A stretch of DNA of 64,000 nt from Prosapia bicincta (taxonomy: Eukaryota; Arthropoda; Insecta; Hemiptera; Cercopidae), in the NCBI GenBank assembly GCA_036971475.1, contig JBAIZL010000002.1, positions 230,743,643 through 230,807,642 of the forward strand, read 5' to 3'. The notes below the pieces were generated by a model that was not told where the DNA came from, did not search any database, and saw only the letters and a program-made list of their open reading frames with translations. Below, piece after piece: positions 24,095-64,000 of this stretch (position 1 is its first letter; every line of letters starts with the position of its first letter). The position numbers and the translations under genes are program-made.

Positions 24095-24810
24095 ATACAT
24101 GATTCATTATTATAATCGATATTTTCATAAATTGCAATCTTTCAGTGATAATCTATTACAATTTACAAATTAAATAATTTCATCCTGAAAGAATTGAAAT
24201 ATATCTTAATGATTTACAATTCTTAATTAGGTTTTAAATCATTACAAAAACGCAACAACAAATAGAAATGCAAAAATAAAGCATATAGTTAAAAATATGT
24301 TAAAAGTTATATATAATCTTAAAATATATAATTCATAGACTCATTTTATATATTAAAATAATTTTTTTATACTAAAACCACAATTACCTGAATGAAGTCC
24401 TTTTGTGTGTATTAAAAATTGAATAATCTTAAATTTAATAAAAGAGAAACAATTTACAAATGATCAAATATAGTAAAATTTGTTAAAAAATTATCAAAAA
24501 GTTAGAACAAAGAATGGAGTTTAAAAAAAAAAATGGGGTGTGCTGAAGAACCCTCGATGGTAATAATGCTGATGCTGTAAAACCGAGCAATATTATTAAC
24601 TGAATGGTGACACGTATATTTATAAATAAACAAATGTTTGTATTAATAGTGTAGTAAAATATTTCATACTATTGTTAACATATATAAAGTAATATTCATT
24701 TAAATATTTAGTTATTTACAAATCAAGTTTTTCGTATATAAAATTATATATATTTTAATTGTATAATTATTCTCGTTGTTAATTATTCTTGTGAATTTCG
24801 ATGTCTATGA
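24095..24810. repeat. Diverged direct duplication, copy 2
   Basis: See the copy at 19,760-20,530. The order of shared blocks is the same along the whole length. The TA tract is missing here. Confidence 0.7.
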
Positions 24811-27285
24811 TGGTGTGTAAACTTTCAAGTTTGAACTTCATAAATAACAACTTACTGACCTATAAAATATATGAATTTATGACAAAATTACTGATACATG
24901 AATCGTTTGATCACCCTATTGCTCTTGGAAGATGCACCAATGATCTAAAGACACCATGTTTATATTGAAGGGTAAATTGCATCAAAACACATAATAATAA
25001 ACATTAAATAAATACTCAATATATATCATACACAATTTTCATCAGTAACATAATAACACCTTTATAATTTAATTCACACATTTCATAATATAGCTGCACA
25101 TTAATGTCCCTCAGTAATTAATTAAAAATCCATATTACATTTTACAACAATAAATGTAAGTAGATTTAATGAATTACACCCTTAACAAAAACCTGTAGTA
25201 AAACATTATCAGCACATACAATATCAATATGTTCTCCTTGTGTACAAATATTATTCCATCAATAGAAATCGCAAAAACTGTAATCTCCTTATTTTAATTT
25301 TACTTCTATAAACTGTTATTTACAAGTGTTTCAAAAAGTTGGGTTAAATATCTTGTTGTGTTCAAATAATATAGGAGGATTTGGTATAAAAGTAACATAT
25401 TTAAATTAACTATTAACCTATGGTGGTTTACGGACTAGGCCAGCTAGTTATAAATGTTGTCATTGTTTGACTGATTTGTTTCCTTCAAGAGAGTTTATTT
25501 TCTTATATGTAATGTACAAGACAGTGTTTTTTAAGGGATATTTATTGACTCTCGAAACTTACAGCTTAAGTATGGAAATATATTTATTGGCATTGACTTT
25601 CTATCAGATATCTAAACATAATAGAACGCTTCAGCAGTTTTTATGTCAACTAAAGTGAGATGCTCAGTATAGGTTTTACTTGGTGTCGGCCAGTAGCTGA
25701 TGTTTGTTGTGCATATTTCATAAATAAGGAAAATTTGCAGTCTTTCGAGGTGGACCGTTTATTGGAATTGAGTAAGCATGAGTATAGTGTAAATTAAAAC
25801 TTAGAGTAGTTGAAGCGTAGCCTGGCCACGTTACCTTCCTTGAATATCAAATGGGCCAAGTAAGGCAGCTCTACCATGTCTCTCCTAAACCATGTTAATG
25901 TTATAGAAGAAGTTATTGAAATAATAAATAGTTTACACTATTTTTAAATTACCGTAAAATACTTCATTCATCATATTTCCAAGCAGTTTATTAGAAATAA
26001 ACCAATTTTCAAGCAAATGCATGAATGGGAAAGTTTAATATCAGTTTTCTTTCTATACATTGTTTATGAACCAAAATCTTTTAGTACATTTATTATGAAA
26101 TAATAAATCCATTAGTGCAACGGATGTAATAAAAGGCAATATAATGCTATAACCACAAAATATCTGATCAGTGAAGATCACTGTGTTTGTAAAAGTATAT
26201 TAGACGAATTCAATATATTAGATTGAACAATAACTCTATAATAAAATGGAACTTAGAATTATCTCAGAATGAAACAAAGAATTAGCTGGGTTACATGCGT
26301 TTGAAAAAATATAAATTGTGAATATTAGCAATCATTAGAGTTTATAAAACTGTACATTAAAACCATGGACAACACAGATTTAGCTGAAAAAAATACTAAG
26401 AAATTGAATTAGCTCCAAGGGCAAAATGGTGATAAATATTTACTTGGCTCGATGTTTCAAATTTCTTACATCAAGTATTAAAAGTCATATATAATTGAAT
26501 TTTAAATTAAGGTTTACCACTAATTTAATTGAAAAAATATGGCACACTATTAACAAGGCCAAGGCTAGTAAGGAAAGAACCTGTTTAACTGAATAATTTT
26601 CAAATTTTGTCTGTTACCCCTATAACAAAAAAATCTAGAAGATAACATGCAACTGAAAATTGCTGTGCTCAATTTTGCACAATGTTTATGAAGTGTAATA
26701 CCAGGCAGTGGTCTACAGTTTCATGTCCTACCATACTTATAATTTGAAAAAAAAAATACCAATCATCCCTAATTATTTATTTATTGACCTGCCTTTGCAT
26801 TACGTTTTCTATTATATTTTTGTACTTCTCAACCTTTTTTTATAGAAGAATTCAAGTCTAATATTGTAAATAATGCGTGTATTCTATATATATAATCATA
26901 ATGTATGGCAACAATTGAGAGCTACTTAATCTAATACGAATCTACTACCTTTGACACCTTGGCTATCAGGAGATACCATGTAGTACAAAAAAAAATGTGA
27001 TGTATATGGTGTAATGATTTCCAGTGTTTGGAATAAGAGCACTTTAACAGAACTTACATAATATTGTAAAAAGTGCTAAAAACGTTCCTGGCATTTGCAA
27101 GTTAAAATGTTTATGCTTAAACCCCTCAAGTGAGTTTAAATCAACTCAACAGTGATCATATTTATTTAAAACAAATATTTCTATCTTGAATTTGAGCTAC
27201 TGTTATACACTTATATATGTTGACATAAACTTGCCTATAGCAGAACTTACTTAATTACCACTATGGGTAGGTTTATATATAAATT
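24811..27285. other. AT-rich DNA, nothing recognised
   Basis: No mobile-element protein or RNA gene recognised. Part of it could be 3' flanking DNA or 3' UTR of the CTDSPL2 gene that ends its coding sequence at 28,024. Confidence 0.4.
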
Positions 27286-27290
27286 CATGT

Positions 27291-27301
27291 GTGTATGTGT
27301 C

Positions 27302-27351
<50 letters not shown>

Positions 27352-27399
27352 TGTGTGAGAGAGAGAGAGTGTGTGTGTGTGTTTGTGCATGAGCATGCA

Positions 27400-27440
<41 letters not shown>

Positions 27441-27468
27441 ATGATTACGCATTTGTGTGTGAGTGTGT

Positions 27469-27524
<56 letters not shown>

Positions 27525-27544
27525 GTGTGTGTGTGTGTGTGTCT

Positions 27545-27584
<40 letters not shown>

Positions 27585-27608
27585 ATGATTACGCATTTTT
27601 GTGTGTGA

Positions 27609-27651
<43 letters not shown>

Positions 27652-27716
27652 TGTGTTTGTGCATGAGCACGCATTTGTGTGTGTGTGCATGAGCACACAT
27701 TTGTGTGAGTGTGTGT
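27291..27716. repeat. Compound (GT)n/(GA)n microsatellite, higher-order repeat
   Basis: Blocks of GT and GA dinucleotides alternate over about 425 bases and are punctuated by a recurring GCATGA[GT].[AC]CGCATTTGTGTG-like spacer (five occurrences). The block-plus-spacer order repeats, so the array has a higher-order structure. Long ORFs here are pure dipeptide repeats and not genes. Confidence 0.95.
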
Positions 27717-28023
27717 ATAAACCTATAAAAGTAAAATAAAGCATTTATAAATTCTATTAAATCTTCTACATAAAGCTGAAACCCTTATTTCTGAGTTTAA
27801 GTCTGTCTTAGCTAGCTGTGATTAAAAAATATTAAATTTTAGCTTCAATAGTTTAAAACTTCTATCAGCTATAACAATAATTTACAATAAATAAAAATTC
27901 AAATAAAATAAATTAATGTTACACTAATTAACATAATTATAGATTGATATAGAATAAAATAATCACTGGTAAGTATAAAATATTATGATACTTATTTATG
28001 CTGGCAGTAAAGTAAAAATATTA

Positions 28024-60510
<32,487 letters not shown>

Positions 60511-61553
60511 CGTTCTATAAAAAATGTTTTATATAAGAGAAATATTTTCCGAGCAGTAGTTTAGAAACAAGTTTAAATAATGTTTTATCAAACTAAAATT
60601 ACAAAGAGTAATTTGTACAAAAAAATTATTCTAACTTCTTATTTTTATAAAATTATACATAGTTTTAAATATTATAGTTTCTGCTGTGGCATATATAGAT
60701 AAATTTAACATGATCATCAAGTATAGATTACACTTTTACAAATTAAAGTAATTAAAAATGTATTAGTTTAAAATATGACGAAGAATGTTTAATTTAAACA
60801 TCATTGCCACCTAGACCAACAACACTTCTTAGTGGCCAAAGAAACCACTGATGAAGTGTAGTCAAAAATTTTTCTTAGTCACTTTTTATTATTAATTTAC
60901 TTTAGTTATAATTTGAGCAAGTCATTATTTTGTACCAACTTCAAATTTAAAAGCTTCACCCATTGTTATCAACAACAGAATCTATGAATCAATTCATGTT
61001 ATAGGCACTTTAAATCAGATAAGAAATTACATAAAGAACAAAATAATTAAGGGAATGCCTTTGGTAGCTGGAGTCACTTTTATAGCCTAAAGTCAAATAG
61101 ATCTGATAGGTGTACATCAACTTCTGCGACTTAAATATCAGGTTTAATATGGGAGACCTCAAACAAAGGCGTGAGAAAATAAATAGAACAGAACAGAGAT
61201 CTCAGCTAGTACAATAGTCATCATGTTAATTAAAGACATTTCTATTTAAGAATTATATAAAGCAATACAGACAACATTGCCCACAAGGTTTAGAATTCTC
61301 AGTCTAAATATATGAAAAAATAGTCACAATGTACTGAAATTCAAAGAGTTGACTTATTTGCTACACTAGAAATTAAAGTTTACGTGCACAATAACAGCTA
61401 CGGGTTCAGTGGTACTCTAATCTAGTCCAACTGATGTGTCGTCTTATATTTATGAATCAATAAACTATATTTACTCTCCAGCAATGGCCTTAATGAATAT
61501 GACCTTAAACAGAATGGTTCATAGATAAAATATATTAGACAGTTCTTACATAC

Positions 61554-61760
61554 CTTAGAAAAAGCTGGGATCCAAAAAGAAGGTATCCAGTAACTCTGCC
61601 AATGTAGAACTACAGAGAACAGACAGCGTTAATATCCATCTCTTGCTTTGCTGATCCCTATTGCACACTCCATACCTACTGCCTCTTCCTCTTATATTGG
61701 TCATAGGTTTCAATGGATAAACTGCACATAAACAGTTAACTTTCTATAATTAAAGTTATG
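61554..61760 (-). other. CTDSPL2: Candidate 5' non-coding exon of CTDSPL2
   Basis: A perfect donor, CTAAG|GTATGTAAG, sits on the minus strand at 61,554/61,553, upstream of the exon 1 acceptor. The sequence above it is less AT-rich than its surroundings. The upstream limit and the promoter are not visible; 61,760 is only a nominal boundary. Confidence 0.35.
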
Positions 61761-62110
61761 TTCCTACATAACTTAACTTTAACCCTACACAAATAACTTT
61801 AATATAAAATATTAACCATACAGTTATAGCATAGCATAAAATGTCAGAGCCAATACACAAAATAATATAAACCATACCACAAAAATCACAGTGATATCAC
61901 AACAAAAACAAGAAATATTATAGGCATATTATTTTCAATGTCATATTAAATAGAAATAATCAATTCAAGATTAAATAGAATTATCGAATAATAAATTACA
62001 CGATTTAAAGATTACAAGTGTTCATATTTTTTAGAAAACAAAATATATAATAATAAAATCATAAAATATTAAGCATAAACATTACTTAGATAAATTTTCA
62101 AACCATATTA

Positions 62111-63480
62111 CAGTAATACCCTATACTTATGCAATAGGAGGGACCGAGAGATAACCGTGTAAGTCAAATTCGCGTAAGTCTGGGTATAGTTTTACATACA
62201 ATCACATAAGAATCATGTTTAGTTGGAACCGAAGTCTAAATAAACTGATAATTTAGATGAAAAATGTGTTTGTATTAAAATCTTAAATACATAATACAAC
62301 AAACAATTATATTATATACATACATATTGCAAAGAAGTAAGTAAAAAGAAGTTATTTTGATATAGAAGGCTTCATAAAATGTAGTAAATTCGTTTGAGGA
62401 ATTGAAGATTTTTTCTTCTCATGCAGAATTTCCTTGCAACTCGCTAATTTTTTTTGTTTTGCGGCAGAAATACGCTTTCCAAAAAAAAACCTTGCTCAAT
62501 TAAACTACGGCATTTTGTCAAGTTTCTAACCGTCATTTCATCTTCTACGTCAACTGGGTCTACAGAATCTACATTTTTAAGGTCTTGCTCTTCATCAATT
62601 AATTGTCAGCTCTTAGTTGTGTAAATTCAGCAGTTCTTTACCGTCATTATTATCCACTTCTAAATTGAGTTGTCCGGCAAAACCGACAACTTCTTCAATC
62701 ACATCAGCTACTTCATCAGATTCTGGAACTGATTCCGTTTGAGTTTCAGTTGTGAAAAAAATAGAAACACCTTTTCCAAACAAGTTTTTTTGTGAAATTT
62801 CATTCCAAGATCGTCTAATGATTCTCAAAGCATCTAACACATTGAATTGTTTCAAAATATCCACAACATAGATCTCGTTGTTCTGTCTCATAGCTTCATG
62901 CAGATGTGCAAATAATCCTTTTGTGTAATTAGCTTTAAATGTTTCAATGACACCCTGATCCATCGGTTGATGCAAACTAGTTGTGTTTGATAGCAAAATA
63001 TCACTTTCCCGCTTGTATCGAAATTAGTTAAAGTAGTAGGTGGATCGCCAGATGCATTCCCAGTTATAGGAATTATTTTCAAAGGAATTTGTTTAGACCA
63101 ACAATAACGTTCGACTTGAGGTATGAAATGATGGCCAAACCAGTCCTCAAAGAGGGAAGCTGTCAACCAAGCCTTCCGATTCAACTTCCAAAGCACGGGC
63201 AAGCTAGCTTTAGAAATACTTTTTAGTGCCCTTGGATTTTCTGAGCGATAAACTATGAGAGGTTGCAACTTACAGTCACCAGCTACATTTGCACCAGCCA
63301 CCACTGTCAATCGGTCTTTGGCAGCCTTAAAACCTGGGAATATTTTCATTTCATGCACTATAAGAGTTCATTTAGGCATTTTCTTCCAGAACAGGCCAGT
63401 TTCTGCGTAAATCGGACAGCATGATTTAAAACCAAGTAACTTGGGAATCGTGTAAGACAGCGTAAGTCGAGGTATTACTG
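62111..63480 (-). mobile_element. pogo/Tigger element, 1370 bp, deleted and dead
   Basis: TIRs CAGTAATACCCTATACTTATGC and CAGTAATACCTCGACTTACGC (right, read inward) are flanked by TA on both sides. The transposase lies on the minus strand and starts abruptly about 60 bases from the right TIR, so the DNA-binding N-terminal half has been deleted. Confidence 0.9.
62613..63418 (-). pseudogene. Tigger-type DDE transposase, catalytic residues lost
   Basis: The minus strand reads YAETGLFWKKMPK, a stop, TLIVHEMKIFPGFKAAKDRL, VVAGANVAGDCKLQPLIVY, RSENPRALK, AWLTASLFEDWF, HHFIPQVERYC, then KIIPITGNASGDPP. A shift near 62,998 leads into LSNTTSLHQPMDQGVIETFK. Tigger proteins have DETGLFW, LLLDNAPGHPP and LPPNTTSLLQPMDQGV at these places. 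Here the first D (ADET) is missing or A and the second (LDNAPGH) is G, so it cannot be active. No host-gene context supports domestication. Confidence 0.9.
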
Positions 63481-63814
63481 TATATATAACAAAACTAAAG
63501 ACAAATATTGTACCATAGCTTACTTCTTTCGAAAAGCTCTATGGGGTTAACTATAAGAGTACAAATGATATTTTTAGTTTTTAATTAAATTTTTTGAAGC
63601 AGTTGAATGTATATTAAAACTGAAAAAGAACTAAATAAAAGGTTTCACTTTTAATAAAAGGAAAGAAACTAAATTTAATAAATAGCAGAAATCTAGAATA
63701 AATAAAAATATAACATAATTTTTTTATAAACCTCTCCTTATTTAAACACATTTCACCTCAGTTGACAACAATATCTTACAATCTTACAATGTTTTTTTTT
63801 TTTTTTTAATCAGT

Positions 63815-63955
63815 TTTGCATTAGTTTACGACTATCAGAACTTTAAATTTTGTAAATTTATAAAAACTTACTGAGACAGAGCGTTTTTGATCGGCGATCT
63901 TCATCAGTTGTCTCTCTACAAAATTGTCTCTCTGGACTACAAAATTCAAGATTTT
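63815..63955. repeat. Family A repeat, partial
   Basis: GTTTACGACTATCAGAACTTTA, AACTTACTGAGACAG and TGGACTACAAAATTCAAG identify family A, one orientation only. Confidence 0.8.
63874..63913 (-). ncRNA. Hammerhead-like module, family A, shortened
   Basis: Minus strand: GACAA, CTGATGA, A, short hairpin GATCG-CCGATC, AAA for GAA, AACGCT, C, TGTCT. The loop of stem II has been deleted and G12 lost. Confidence 0.4.
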
Positions 63956-64000
63956 TTTGTATTGTTTAACCTACATTTCCACTACAATATACCCCAAATT

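Noticed and set aside
27251..27700. Long ORFs of 137-149 codons in both strands
   Set aside because: They are translations of (GT)n/(GA)n and consist of HT, SL, CV and RE repeats.
62111..63480. Domesticated Tigger-derived host gene
   Set aside because: Stop, frameshift, missing N-terminus and intact TIRs argue for a dead transposon.

Overview
This is eukaryotic, intron-rich, very AT-rich DNA, most likely from an arthropod or a related invertebrate. The evidence is one spliced protein-coding gene whose protein reads like arthropod CTDSPL2, together with several transposon classes typical of invertebrates (Penelope-like elements, Tc1/mariner, pogo, and TTAA-flanked piggyBac-like elements) and long (TA)n tracts. 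I cannot name the species.

Layout. 1-1150: a 55-56 bp minisatellite. 1150-8340: unassigned AT-rich DNA with two palindromic elements and a degenerate CT-rich repeat array split by a pogo-like remnant. 8370-10145: a Penelope-like element (PLE) with inverted ends, broken by an 858 bp pogo-like MITE. 10.2-14.8 kb: mostly unassigned, with two exon-like minus-strand ORFs. 14.8-27.7 kb: transposon remnants (a possible DDE element, a piggyBac-like composite, a TTAA element, a Tc1 element), a diverged direct duplication and a compound GT/GA microsatellite. 28,024-61.6 kb, minus strand: CTDSPL2, an FCP1/SCP-like phosphatase of the HAD superfamily. I could join 11 coding exons in a consistent reading frame to 476 codons, close to the roughly 466 residues of the human protein. 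Its introns hold most of the remaining transposons, including one PLE with an intact 665-codon ORF. 62,111-63,480: a dead pogo/Tigger copy.

The main observation in Part 2 is a recurring RNA-like architecture in the palindromic repeats. Short complementary arms enclose a CTGANGA-like core, a perfect hairpin, GAA, a short self-complementary block that starts with A and ends with T, one base, and the partner arm. This is the layout of a hammerhead ribozyme with a very short stem III. Such ribozymes are known from PLEs and are thought to act as dimers. At least eight sequence families in the window have it. Their arms and hairpins differ in sequence but still pair, and they nearly always occur as head-to-head inverted copies. 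Several families carry core changes that should abolish cleavage.

The only cellular gene I can name is CTDSPL2. Everything else named is mobile or repetitive DNA, much of it nested.
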